Source: Bacillota bacterium
Lineage (GTDB): Bacteria > Bacillota > Clostridia > DSM-8532
Direction of reading: 5' to 3'
Length of the DNA: 39,154 bases
Assembly (NCBI GenBank): GCA_023459915.1
Contig: JAEWSN010000006.1
Coordinates: 1-39,154, forward strand
Notes under the pieces: model-generated
The model's database searches: none
Seen by the model: only the letters and a program-made list of their open reading frames with translations
What the model was told of the DNA's origin: nothing
In this document: positions 30,632 through 38,979 of the stretch, one piece after another
Layout of the letters: the number at the start of each line of letters is the position of its first letter
Position numbering within the stretch: the first letter of the stretch is position 1
Translations under genes and position numbers: made by a program

Positions 30632-32590
30632 TCATTTTACGGGCGTCACCTGCTCGGGAAGCGTCTCCTCGCGCATGGTGAGCGGCTTGAACGGGCGGCC
30701 CTCTCCCTCGTAAAACCGTCCGAAGGCTTCATAGAACTCAAGCCGCAGGCACTGGATGGCCACAATCATGCCCTCAAGCACCATGATCAGCAGGTTTCCA
30801 AGGACCAGCGTGATCACGCCGCCGGCCGGGCCCTCCATCATGTGATACAGGGTCCAGACCGCCAGGGAAAAGCCCGCGTGGTTCATCGCAAACGCGCTGA
30901 TGCGGATGAACGAGATGGTGTTGCTGATGAAGCCCAGCACCGTTTCGAACAGCTCGAACCCCGCCTCGGTGAAATACATGCCCTTGCTGGTGGGGAAGGT
31001 GGGGCGCTTCTTCTCGAGCAGGCGCTCCAGCGGCTCCTTGAGCAGCATCAGCACAAGCGGCAGCACCACGATGACGACCACGACCACCACGCTCAGCGTG
31101 AAATTGCCCGTGGCCAGCGCGTGCAGCACCACCCCGAGGATGCCCCCGTAAAACAGCAGGCCGGCCAGTCCGTTGCGATCGAACAGAAGCCGCCCCCAGT
31201 GCCGGTTCCGAAAGGCATTGAACATCGAGAAACCCATGCTGACCAGCACAATGAACGCGCCATAGCCGATGCCCACAAACATCAGGGTGTTGATGTTGTC
31301 CGCCGTGGCGATGGGGCTGAGCCAGGCCGCGTGGAGAATCTCCTCGTTGCCGAACACGCTGCCGTAAAGAAAGCCGAAGAGCGTGGAGGACAAGCCCGCA
31401 TACATGGCGACTCCGCCCAGCATGCTCTTTTTCACAAAGTAGAGAAACGCTCCGAGGAGGGCAAAGATGAGCCCCTGCCCCACATCGCCGAACATGAACC
31501 CGAACATGAAGATGAAGGTGATGGTCACGAACTTGGTGGGATCCATCTCATGGTGGGAAGGCAGGCCATACATTTCCACAATGCTCTCGAAGGGCTTGAA
31601 GAACCGCGCATTGCGCAGAATGGTCGGAGGCGTGGAAAAATGGATATGTCTGGGGTCTTCCGAATCGATGACCACACCCTCCACCGGGTCGACCATGTCG
31701 ATGAGTGCCTCGTAGGCGTCCTCCGGCATCCAGCCAACCAGATGGAACACATCGCGCGTGTGGGCGCACTGGTTCTTGACCTCCACGGCCTTGGACAGGT
31801 ACGCCAGCCGGTTCATCATCAGCGCGAAGGCCGGACGTTCCTTTTCAAGCCAAGCCGCCAGCGCGGCGTCCCCCGCCTCGAGCTCCGCGCGCATGGCCCG
31901 GATCTCCGCCTCCAGCCGCTCGATGGTATCGGTGCTGGTGCCATGGACCGCCTCGGGGATGTGCACGCGCGCAAAGCCAAGCGCGCCGAACACGCTGTCG
32001 ATTTTGGGGCCCAGCACGGCCGGCGTGAAGTAGGACAGCCAGACATCGTCCCCCTCCTCCTTGGTGGGGATGACGATCACATCCATGCTGTCGAAATTCT
32101 GGATCTGCTTGTGGTATGTCTCCCGGGACATCCGACCGAAACGGAACTTGAAGAAGGAGACATGGAACATGTCGTCGACATTGAACGAGAGCGCGGCCAG
32201 GGGCTGTATCTGCCGGATGGTCTGCTCGCGCTCGGCGATTTCCTTGAGCAGGCGTTCCCGCTCGCCACGGTGCGCCCGCAGCTGTTCCTCGATGCCGGAC
32301 AACCAGCCCGGAACCGCCGCCAAATCGAAGGGAGACAGCACCCGCTCGGTGATTTGCGCCGGCGTGTAGGTTTCCAGCCTGGCCCGCATGTGCTCATTCA
32401 AGCCACGCATCCGCTTGAGCAGCGGTTCGTACGGGTTGTCCACATTGTAGGGCACCAGTCCCCCCATCGTCAGCGCATTGTAGGAGCGCTCCAGCTGCAG
32501 GCGGCTGTTGAGCAGGTATTTGAGCACAAACGGCTCAAACGCCTTGACAGGCCCGACCATGCTGACGAATTTCATTGATTGGACAGCCAT
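30632..32590 (-). CDS. atpI: V/A-type ATPase subunit I (stator, a-subunit homologue)
   Basis: Membrane stator providing the ion half-channels. 652 residues, the family size. The N-terminal half (about 1-330) is cytosolic with coiled-coil segments (GIEEQLRAHRGERERLLKEI); the C-terminal half has about seven to eight membrane helices starting near PTKFVTITFIFMFGFMFGDVGQG, a segment highly typical of this subunit, and ending with SNTISFIRISAFAMNHAGFSLA, where the essential Arg lies. GAGGTGG is close to the ATG at 32590; the second ATG five codons in is possible. It lies between atpC (54 bp) and the hairpin region before atpK. Confidence 0.94.
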   Translation of the reverse strand: MAVQSMKFVSMVGPVKAFEPFVLKYLLNSRLQLERSYNALTMGGLVPYNVDNPYEPLLKRMRGLNEHMRARLETYTPAQITERVLSPFDLAAVPGWLSGIEEQLRAHRGERERLLKEIAEREQTIRQIQPLAALSFNVDDMFHVSFFKFRFGRMSRETYHKQIQNFDSMDVIVIPTKEEGDDVWLSYFTPAVLGPKIDSVFGALGFARVHIPEAVHGTSTDTIERLEAEIRAMRAELEAGDAALAAWLEKERPAFALMMNRLAYLSKAVEVKNQCAHTRDVFHLVGWMPEDAYEALIDMVDPVEGVVIDSEDPRHIHFSTPPTILRNARFFKPFESIVEMYGLPSHHEMDPTKFVTITFIFMFGFMFGDVGQGLIFALLGAFLYFVKKSMLGGVAMYAGLSSTLFGFLYGSVFGNEEILHAAWLSPIATADNINTLMFVGIGYGAFIVLVSMGFSMFNAFRNRHWGRLLFDRNGLAGLLFYGGILGVVLHALATGNFTLSVVVVVVIVVLPLVLMLLKEPLERLLEKKRPTFPTSKGMYFTEAGFELFETVLGFISNTISFIRISAFAMNHAGFSLAVWTLYHMMEGPAGGVITLVLGNLLIMVLEGMIVAIQCLRLEFYEAFGRFYEGEGRPFKPLTMREETLPEQVTPVK

Positions 32591-32644
32591 TGTCCCACCT
32601 CATTTCCAAACGTGATGGTGATGCGCGTCAGGGACCTGTTCCCA

Positions 32645-33703
32645 CTATCCGTCCTGAACGGACCAGCCCATGAGATAGCGCACCAGTTGATCCTCGGGCA
32701 GCCGGTACCGGACGCATTCTATCAGCGAAACCAGATTGTGCAGCTCCGTTTCACGAATGCGCAGGTACGATACCAGGCAGGCCACGGAAAATGCCTTCTG
32801 CCGGAACTGCCTGGCGTGCTTGCGGTACAGCCAGTCCTGTCCGTCTATGTCGAAAAACCGCTCGTCCGTGTTCCTGAACAGCTCCCGATAGGGCGTTTCG
32901 GACAGGATCTGGAGCAGATCCCCGCGATCCGTCGCCTCAAGCAGCCGCGTCCGGACGTCCAGGGAAACCCGGTGGTGGCTGTCGACCCAGTAGCTGTTGA
33001 CAAGATCGCGGTCCATCCGGTAAAACACCTTGCAGCGATAGGCCATCATCAGGTTGAACAGGTCAATCTCACTGCCATACAGATCCTTGAGGATGGCCGC
33101 GTCGTCTCCCTCGAAGGTCCGTTTCAGGGAACGCGCGATGTCGGAATAATACAGGGAGTCGAGGGCCATCTCGATCTGGAACAGGGGAAAATCCGATCCG
33201 CCGGCCAGATAGGGCTTGAGATGCCGGCCGTACGTCGTCCCCGCAAGATTGGCGACAAACTCCGACGCGTCCTTCGAGGTGGCCAGCCGGGAGAGGTTCA
33301 GCCGATCGTACTTGGACAGGAACTGCAGGGAATCCTCCAGCAATTCCTGTTGCACCTCTCCGGCGATGAACGCCCGGAACAGCAGCTTCAGCGACTCGAT
33401 CTCGTGCTTGCGGTAGACCGCCCGGACAAACGTGCGCAAACGCCCGCGTGAAAACGTGGACAACTTGTCGTAATCGCGGATGAGCCCCAACCGGAGCATT
33501 TTCTCGAGGCGCCCCCGATGAATCACCGAAACATCGCAATCCGCCAGGTCCTCGGCATAATGCGTCCGCTCCTTGAGATACTCCGCAATGCCGCCAACGC
33601 TGTCGCGCCGCATGAGCTCCCGGTAATCTTCCGGTGTGAGAATCTGCCCGTACATCGCCCGGGTTTTCCCGGAGAGGGCGCTGTATTGTACCAATGACGC
33701 CAT
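32645..33703 (-). CDS. atpC: V/A-type ATPase subunit C (AC39/d-type)
   Basis: Funnel-shaped subunit linking the central stalk to the K ring. 352 residues, mainly helical, with three repeated helical domains; YSALSGKTRAMYGQILTPEDYREL at the start and IESLKLLFRAFIAGE are recognisable AC39 segments. GGGGAG is 7 nt upstream of the ATG at 33703, only 4 bp after the stop of the H-subunit gene, so the two are coupled. Length agrees with the family. Confidence 0.9.
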   Translation of the reverse strand: MASLVQYSALSGKTRAMYGQILTPEDYRELMRRDSVGGIAEYLKERTHYAEDLADCDVSVIHRGRLEKMLRLGLIRDYDKLSTFSRGRLRTFVRAVYRKHEIESLKLLFRAFIAGEVQQELLEDSLQFLSKYDRLNLSRLATSKDASEFVANLAGTTYGRHLKPYLAGGSDFPLFQIEMALDSLYYSDIARSLKRTFEGDDAAILKDLYGSEIDLFNLMMAYRCKVFYRMDRDLVNSYWVDSHHRVSLDVRTRLLEATDRGDLLQILSETPYRELFRNTDERFFDIDGQDWLYRKHARQFRQKAFSVACLVSYLRIRETELHNLVSLIECVRYRLPEDQLVRYLMGWSVQDG

Positions 33704-33707
33704 CCGT

Positions 33708-34019
33708 CTACTCCCCGGTGATCCGGCCGAATATCTCGTCTTCCCAGCCGGCTTGTTCCTGTTCGGCCAATTCTTCCATCAGCCGCATTTTCATCGCGGT
33801 ATCCTCATAAATGCGGATGATGCGGTCGTCCGCCTCGTACTGGGAGCGACCCTTGAGCTGCGCGATTTTGGTGTCGCACATTTCACGGATGCGCCCGGCG
33901 ATTTCGCGCACTTCCGCTTCCCCTTCCGCCAGAATTTCCTGTTCCTCCTGCCGGGCTTCCGCCACAATGCGGGTGGCTTGTTCCTCAAGCCCGATGATTC
34001 GGCCAATGATTGCTTCCAT
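33708..34019 (-). CDS. V/A-type ATPase subunit H (G), peripheral stalk
   Basis: First gene of the operon. 103 residues, almost entirely a charged helix (VAEARQEEQEILAEGEAEVREIAGRIREM), as expected for the stalk subunit that forms a coiled coil with subunit E. Identification rests on this composition and on position; sequence similarity within this subunit family is low. The ATG at 34019 has AGGAGG 4 nt upstream; the frame is open to 34112 but has no start site there. It is followed by atpC after 4 bp. Confidence 0.8.
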   Translation of the reverse strand: MEAIIGRIIGLEEQATRIVAEARQEEQEILAEGEAEVREIAGRIREMCDTKIAQLKGRSQYEADDRIIRIYEDTAMKMRLMEELAEQEQAGWEDEIFGRITGE

Positions 34020-34062
34020 GTCCCCTCCTGTTCCGTCGGAGCCATACATCACGGATACCCAC

Positions 34063-34091
34063 AGTGTATACCACTTGCGCACAGGTTGCAA
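34063..34091 (-). promoter_or_regulatory. Candidate promoter of the V/A-ATPase operon
   Basis: On the - strand TTGCAA (34086-34091) with TACACT (34063-34068) at 17 bp, or TATACA (34065-34070) at 15 bp. The -10 box is mediocre. The leader would be about 35-40 nt. It is 52-57 bp from the ARG-like repeats of argD. Confidence 0.4.
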
Positions 34092-34147
34092 TCGGCCCGG
34101 AAAGCGCACCACAATGCCTCCGCGCAGCCATTCGGCGGTTTCTTTGT

Positions 34148-34201
34148 TGTGTATTTATGCATTTTGTTGTGTATTTATGCATTTGGTTGTATAATTATGA
34201 A
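34148..34201 (+). promoter_or_regulatory. Three ARG-box-like operators upstream of argD
   Basis: TGTGTATTTATGCA at 34148-34161 and again at 34168-34181, and TGTATAATTATGAA at 34188-34201. They lie in three 20-bp units (34143-34162, 34163-34182, 34183-34202), the first two identical. The pattern fits ArgR/AhrC ARG boxes (TGnAT, four A/T, ATnCA form), and a 20-bp centre spacing is close to the two-turn spacing of paired boxes. The second box covers the -35 and the third the -10 of the argD promoter. Confidence 0.65.
34167..34195 (+). promoter_or_regulatory. argD promoter
   Basis: TTGTGT (34167-34172), 17-bp spacer and perfect TATAAT (34190-34195). RNA would start near 34202, giving a leader of about 122 nt in which I see no clear attenuator. 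Confidence 0.55.
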
Positions 34202-34323
34202 AAACAGCGGACACGGAAACCATCGGCCCCTCTTCTCCATCCAGTCGCGGACACCGCACCCCCGAATGGGGCATGCGGCAAATCCCGGGGAGAAGGATGG
34301 CCCATCCGGAAGGGACGGACAAG

Positions 34324-35517
34324 ATGACATTGCAGGAAATCATGGATCTTGACCAGCAGTACTTCATGAATACCTTTGGGCAGCGCACCCCGGTGTGTTT
34401 CACCCACGGGCGTGGCATCACCCTGTATGGCACAGACGGACGCGCCTATGCCGACCTGTTGGGCGGCATCGCCGTCAACGCGCTGGGGCACGCGCATCCC
34501 GCGTTGGTTCAGGCCATCACCGAACAGGCAGGTCGGTTTCTGCACTGCTCCAACCTCTACTATATCGAACCGCAGGCCAGGCTCGCAAAACTGCTGGTGG
34601 AGCATTCCTGCGCCGACAAGGTCTTTTTCGCCAACAGCGGCGCGGAAGCCAACGAGGGCGCCATCAAGCTCGCCCGCCTGTACTTCAGAAAGAAGGGCCA
34701 GCCTGAGCGCTATGAAATCATCACGCTGGAAAGCTCTTTCCACGGACGCACGCTGGCCACGCTCGCGGCCACAGGGCAGGAGAAATACCGCAAGCCCTGG
34801 ACCCCGCTGATCCCGAAATTCCCAAGTGTCCCGATGAACGATTTCGACGCGCTGATGGCCGCCGTATCCGAGAACACCTGTGCCATCATGCTCGAGCCCA
34901 TTCAGGGCGAAAGCGGCGTTCATCCGGTTGACGCCGGCTATTTGCAAAAGGTGCGCCAATGGTGTGAGAAGACCGGCACACTGCTGATCATGGACGAAAT
35001 CCAAACCGGCATGGGGCGTACAGGCAAACTGTTCGCGTACGAGCACGCCGGTGTGACGCCCGACATCTTCACCCTGGCCAAGGCCCTTGGCGGTGGCGTG
35101 CCCATCGGCGCCGTGCTGGCGAAGGCGGAAATCGCGTCCGCTTTCGCGCCCGGCGACCACGGCTCCACCTTTGGCGGCAATCCCCTTGCCTGTGCCGCCG
35201 GGCTGGCCACGCTGGAAACCATTCTCGGGGAAGGGCTTGTGGAAAACAGCGCCGCCATGGGGGCCCTGCTTCAAGGGGGGCTGCGGCAGCTGGCAACCCG
35301 AAAACCCATCATCAGCGAGATTCGCGGCATGGGTTTGATGGTGGGGATAGCGCTGTCACGCCCCATCGCCAGGGAACTCAACCGCCAGCTGTTCGAGGCC
35401 GGCTACCTGGTGGGCGCAGTGGGCGAATCCGTTCTGCGCCTGCTCCCGCCGCTCATCCTCGCGCAACCGGATATTGAACGGTTTTTGGCTGCGCTTGAAG
35501 GATTGCTGCCAGACTGA
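34324..35517 (+). CDS. argD: Acetylornithine aminotransferase
   Basis: PLP enzyme converting N-acetylglutamate semialdehyde to N-acetylornithine in arginine synthesis. The 397-residue product has the class III features: FFANSGAEANEGAIKLAR (about 99-116), LESSFHGRTLATLAATGQ, MLEPIQGESGV, the PLP site LLIMDEIQTGMGRTGKLFAYEH, the Lys in FTLAKALGGGVPIGAV and HGSTFGGNPLACAAGL. The N-terminus TLQEIMDLDQQYFMNTFGQR matches clostridial ArgD proteins, so ATG 34324 is preferred, although its ribosome site (AAGGGACGG) is modest; ATG 34297, after GGGGAG, is the alternative. ARG-like boxes support arg regulation. Ornithine or succinylornithine specificity cannot be fully excluded. Confidence 0.92.
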   Translation: MTLQEIMDLDQQYFMNTFGQRTPVCFTHGRGITLYGTDGRAYADLLGGIAVNALGHAHPALVQAITEQAGRFLHCSNLYYIEPQARLAKLLVEHSCADKVFFANSGAEANEGAIKLARLYFRKKGQPERYEIITLESSFHGRTLATLAATGQEKYRKPWTPLIPKFPSVPMNDFDALMAAVSENTCAIMLEPIQGESGVHPVDAGYLQKVRQWCEKTGTLLIMDEIQTGMGRTGKLFAYEHAGVTPDIFTLAKALGGGVPIGAVLAKAEIASAFAPGDHGSTFGGNPLACAAGLATLETILGEGLVENSAAMGALLQGGLRQLATRKPIISEIRGMGLMVGIALSRPIARELNRQLFEAGYLVGAVGESVLRLLPPLILAQPDIERFLAALEGLLPD

Positions 35518-35550
35518 TCCCCATGAACCCATGATCCCACAAAAAACAGA

Positions 35551-35587
35551 CAGGCTGCGGGCGCGCAAAACGCCCGCAGCCTGTTTT
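35551..35587. terminator. argD terminator, bidirectional
   Basis: CAGGCTGCGGGCG (35551-35563) / CGCCCGCAGCCTG (35571-35583), 13-bp stem, with TTTT on the + strand and TCTGTTTTTT on the - strand. It therefore also serves the VanW-like gene that ends at 35662. Confidence 0.88.
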
Positions 35588-35661
35588 CATCTCCGTGACC
35601 CATGACAACCGCGTGATCGGCAACCGCGGGAAGCGGCACATGCGCGGCTTGCGCGCGGCCA

Positions 35662-37047
35662 TCATTTCATCAGTCTGGGATCCGGCGGCATGCCCACCTC
35701 GATGACGCGGTTCTGTGGCGGATAGGCATCGGTGTGCAGCAAGGTTTTCCCCTGTTCGTCCACCCGGTAGACGGAGACCTGGATGCCTGCGCGCCCTGGC
35801 GCGAGCACCCGGACGTCACCGGGCGCCAGCTCACGCGTGGGACTCTGAATCAGCGGCGGTTCGGTGGTTTCCGTGACATCGGAGAACAGCAGGCCGGCAA
35901 CACCCTGGATGTCGGAAAAGGCAAACACCCGCAGGGAAGCGCCTTCCGCGCGTGCCATCAGCAGAATGGGTCGGGTGCTGTCGTTGGAAAGCACCAGATC
36001 GTCCGCAGGTTCCGTCATCACGGCTTCCTGGCCGGGCGGGGCATAGTTTGTGGCATAGGGGGACGCGCGCCGTTGGGACACCGTGACGCCCTCGATGGGC
36101 AAGAGTGTGCGAAACACCGCCGTGGCCACCCGGGAAGACGCGTCGAGCGTTTGGGGCACAAAGCCACCCTCCTCAAGCCATGCCTTTACGGAGACGGTTT
36201 CCCTGGACAGGAGGAGCCGGTTCGTGAGCACCGCCGCCGCGGCTGCGGCGTCACGCTCTCCAGATTCCGAAAGGAGCACATCGGCCGAACCGGCCTTGCG
36301 CATGCCGTTGAACAGATCCATGGTGGGACTTGGGGCTTCAAATTCGCAAATGGCGGGATCTTCGGTGGTTGGCTGAAGCGTCACCACCCCGTTGCCAGCG
36401 GGCTCCCCATCAGGATCGATCCCCGAAGAAAGGCGGTTTGTCAGCCACAGAAACAGACGATCCTCCGCAAGCCGGCGCCCCCAGCTTTCCGGTTCCACCA
36501 GCAAGCCTTCTCCCTGCAGGGTAACCGCAGCCGGCTCCGCAGCCTGGTTCCAGACCGAGGCGACAGCGGACACCGCGTCCCGAACCGCGTCCTCATGAAA
36601 TGAAAGCGGCAGCGGCAGGGGCGCGGGGTTGTTCCCTGCCGAATCGGAAAACCGCGACAGCATGCGCTGCCACACGGATTCGGTGGCCAATTCACCGAGC
36701 TGTTGCCGGAGCAATGCCTCTGATGGTGCAAGGGAAAGGGCTTGCGCACTGATGGGATAGCGCAGCGGATCATCCTCCGGGCGCGTTGCGCGCCCCTCCT
36801 GTGTCGGTGCCTGCGGCAGGGCCAAACTCAGAACGGCGGGCGCGCCGGCCGCCTCCGGCTGTGACAGCACCAGCGTCACCGCGTCGTCAGCCGTCAATCC
36901 GCCCAGGGAGAGTCCGCCCATCGTTACCTGCCCGGGCAGGGTGTCCGAAGGCTGGTTTCCGAGGACAACAAAGCCGGCCAGACCGGCAACGCCTGCCTGG
37001 ACGGCCACAAACGTGGAGAGTATCCATGCGTGCCATTTGCTGTTCAT
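35662..37047 (-). CDS. VanW-like exported protein
   Basis: 461 residues with an N-terminal hydrophobic segment (about 8-30, ILSTFVAVQAGVAGLAGFVVLG) acting as a signal or anchor, an extracellular region with a short LPGQVTMGGLSLGGLTADDAVTLV motif as found before peptidoglycan-binding-like domains in VanW proteins, and a C-terminal VanW-type segment (about 300-400) with SSRVATAVFRTLLPIEGVTVSQRRASP, NYAPPGQEAV and DDLVLSNDSTRPILLMA. VanW function is unknown; the protein family is linked to the envelope. Its ATG is one base after the stop of the PRC-barrel gene, so the two are coupled. It has no good ribosome site of its own. Low-complexity Ala/Pro stretches are frequent. Confidence 0.7.
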   Translation of the reverse strand: MNSKWHAWILSTFVAVQAGVAGLAGFVVLGNQPSDTLPGQVTMGGLSLGGLTADDAVTLVLSQPEAAGAPAVLSLALPQAPTQEGRATRPEDDPLRYPISAQALSLAPSEALLRQQLGELATESVWQRMLSRFSDSAGNNPAPLPLPLSFHEDAVRDAVSAVASVWNQAAEPAAVTLQGEGLLVEPESWGRRLAEDRLFLWLTNRLSSGIDPDGEPAGNGVVTLQPTTEDPAICEFEAPSPTMDLFNGMRKAGSADVLLSESGERDAAAAAAVLTNRLLLSRETVSVKAWLEEGGFVPQTLDASSRVATAVFRTLLPIEGVTVSQRRASPYATNYAPPGQEAVMTEPADDLVLSNDSTRPILLMARAEGASLRVFAFSDIQGVAGLLFSDVTETTEPPLIQSPTRELAPGDVRVLAPGRAGIQVSVYRVDEQGKTLLHTDAYPPQNRVIEVGMPPDPRLMK

Positions 37048-37048
37048 A

Positions 37049-37930
37049 TCAGGCTTCGTTGTTCATGACCAGTTCGACAAGGCAACCCGCCTTGCTGGCC
37101 CGTTCCATCAGCGCGTCATCGATCAGGTCGCCGGCGCCGGCCACAGGTTCTCCCCTCTCGGAGACAATGTCGCGGGTGACCCGGCGTCCGCGCAGATACT
37201 GCATCCGCCGATCCGCCGCAAGTGATTCCGCGCCTGTCTCCACCGGTGTCTCTTCAAAGAGGCTGTCCACGGAAATCTCCGGCTCCGCCGGCTCCGTCAC
37301 TTCCGGCGTTGTCCCGGCTGGTGCGGCGGCTTCTGCGCCTGAAGGGATTTCTGCAGGCGGCTCGGCCTCTGCCTCCGCCTGCGCCGGCATGGCCGATGCC
37401 TGCTGCACCTGGGGCGGTGCCTGCTGCACCTTGGGCTGGCCGGTGACGCGTGTCAGAAAGTCCTCGTGCACCACCAGCAGATTCTGGCCAAAGGTGATGA
37501 TGGCGTCACGGGGAATGATTCCCTCCGCCGTGTTGGACTGTTCGGGAATATACGCAACCCCGGCAATGCCGCAGCCATGATCCTCATCGACATGGATGTC
37601 TCCCGCGACACCCGCAAAGCTGCCTTTCCGGGTGAGAATGCGCGTGCCGGGAATGGTCACGTTCTTCTGCAGCAGTTCAATGGCTGCCGGTGTCCCCGAA
37701 ACATCGCCCACATCTTCGGCGGCCAGGATGGTCAGCGCGTCGGCGCCGATGCCCAACACCTTCTCCGTGGCGATCACACCGCCGGACAGCGACCGGTTGG
37801 CGCTGTCGATGACAAAAAAGTCCACCGTTCCCCTGGCGGCATTGATCATGAGACTTTTGACCTTGCCGATTTCATTCCCGTCCGAAATACTTACGACGGG
37901 CAAGCCAATCATCTGCTGAGAGGTCTTCAT
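37049..37930 (-). CDS. PRC-barrel domain protein
   Basis: 293 residues. The first 160 residues hold two PRC-barrel-like units: IGLPVVSISDGNEIGKVKSLMI (about 8-29) and the second starting at GTRILTRKGSFAGVAGDI. PRC-barrel domains occur in photosynthetic reaction centres, RimM and many small bacterial proteins, and bind other proteins or RNA. An Ala/Pro/Glu-rich linker (about 168-245) leads to a short C-terminal unit RGRRVTRDIVSERGEPVAG, which looks like another small barrel. No signal peptide is seen, so the N-terminal part is cytoplasmic. A promoter lies at 38015-38043. It is coupled to the VanW-like gene. Confidence 0.78.
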   Translation of the reverse strand: MKTSQQMIGLPVVSISDGNEIGKVKSLMINAARGTVDFFVIDSANRSLSGGVIATEKVLGIGADALTILAAEDVGDVSGTPAAIELLQKNVTIPGTRILTRKGSFAGVAGDIHVDEDHGCGIAGVAYIPEQSNTAEGIIPRDAIITFGQNLLVVHEDFLTRVTGQPKVQQAPPQVQQASAMPAQAEAEAEPPAEIPSGAEAAAPAGTTPEVTEPAEPEISVDSLFEETPVETGAESLAADRRMQYLRGRRVTRDIVSERGEPVAGAGDLIDDALMERASKAGCLVELVMNNEA

Positions 37931-38014
37931 CCCCAGCGTACCCCCTTGCGCTTTTATCCAGAAAAGAGCCTCGCCGCATTGCGCGGCGCTGCGCCAGTCC
38001 CGTTTGTTGTTCTT

Positions 38015-38043
38015 ATCTTATCAGAGCGGATCTGGCTTGACAA
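38015..38043 (-). promoter_or_regulatory. Promoter for the PRC-barrel and VanW-like genes
   Basis: On the - strand TTGTCA (38038-38043), 17-bp spacer, TAAGAT (38015-38020), immediately after the stop codon of the upstream gene. The leader of about 80 nt contains a GC-rich hairpin region near 37970-37995. Confidence 0.6.
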
Positions 38044-38976
38044 TCAATTCCGATCCGTTGATTCCATGGACAGCGTCAGCTCCCGCGCAATTTGTCGCCG
38101 CAATTCGGGCGCGCATCCGGCCACCAGATCGGCATCGAGCAGCGCGAGCGCCTCCCGTTCATAATGGTGTTCCTTGAGCAGCGCGCACAGATCCGTCAGG
38201 ATCTCATGCCGCAACGGTTGGGGCGTGGCGCTGCGGGAGAGGCAGGCCAAAAACCAGGAAGCCGCCTGGACCGGTCTTCCGCAAGCCCGTTCCTCCCAAG
38301 CCTTGTCGAGCAGGCGGAGAAAGGGAATGCCTGGCGGAACCGGCTCGGGGACAAGGGAAATCAGGGGTTCGGGCGGGGACACGCGCCGTTCCGCAAAAGA
38401 CGCCTCGGATTGTGCCCGATGTTCCGTGGGGAGCAGTTCCACGACTGCCCCAAAGGCGGTGTCGTCGGGAAGCTGGGTCAACTCCCCGCGGGTTTGGTCG
38501 GCGCGGCTCCGCGCAATGTCGGCCAACAGGTTTCCGGGCGCCTCGGGCGCCTCATGTGCCGAATCCGCCAGCGTACTGTCCGACGCCATGTCGTGATGCG
38601 CCACGCCGGACGGGACGGTTGTTTCCGTGCCAGAAAAATCTTCCACGGCATCGGCCGCAAACATGTCGGCCGGTTCCCCGCCGGCCGATGCCGGAAGACG
38701 GTTGAGCACCGACCTCCAGAAAGACGGCAACACCAGCGCCAGCACCACAAACAGCAACACGGCCGTCCAGGCGGGCAACACACTGTCGCCACGGAGCACC
38801 ACCAGCGCAGGGGGGATGAGCAGCGCGCCTGCAAGTGCCAGCAGCATGGCCGGCAAGGCAATCCCCAGGCGATCTCCCGGCTTCGGCAGCCAGCGCTTGA
38901 GCGCGAAAAACGACGCGCCGCCCAGCAACAGGCAGCAACCGAGCGCAATCAGGCCATACCGCAGATAATCCGCCAC
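38044..38976 (-). CDS. Membrane protein of unknown function
   Basis: 310 residues. Three predicted membrane helices lie in the first 90 residues (about 6-26, 38-60 and 66-88). A long Ala/Glu/Ser-rich, probably disordered segment (about 95-205) follows, then a helical C-terminal domain of about 95 residues (LLDKAWEERACGRPVQAASWFLACL..., HEILTDLCALLKEHHYEREALALLDADL) that has a tetratricopeptide-like look but no repeat I can confirm. The start is GTG at 38976, 9 nt after GGAGG, and 3 bp after the stop of the upstream gene. I do not recognise the family. Confidence 0.72.
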   Translation of the reverse strand: MADYLRYGLIALGCCLLLGGASFFALKRWLPKPGDRLGIALPAMLLALAGALLIPPALVVLRGDSVLPAWTAVLLFVVLALVLPSFWRSVLNRLPASAGGEPADMFAADAVEDFSGTETTVPSGVAHHDMASDSTLADSAHEAPEAPGNLLADIARSRADQTRGELTQLPDDTAFGAVVELLPTEHRAQSEASFAERRVSPPEPLISLVPEPVPPGIPFLRLLDKAWEERACGRPVQAASWFLACLSRSATPQPLRHEILTDLCALLKEHHYEREALALLDADLVAGCAPELRRQIARELTLSMESTDRN

Positions 38977-38979
38977 AGG

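Noticed and set aside
34202..34323. argD leader considered for a riboswitch or T-box
   Set aside because: No T-box core, no recognisable aptamer and no terminator-antiterminator pair could be found by eye; the ARG boxes explain regulation.
34297..34323. ATG at 34297 as argD start
   Set aside because: It has a better ribosome site (GGGGAG), but the added nine residues do not match ArgD proteins, which begin near TLQEIMD; kept only as an alternative.
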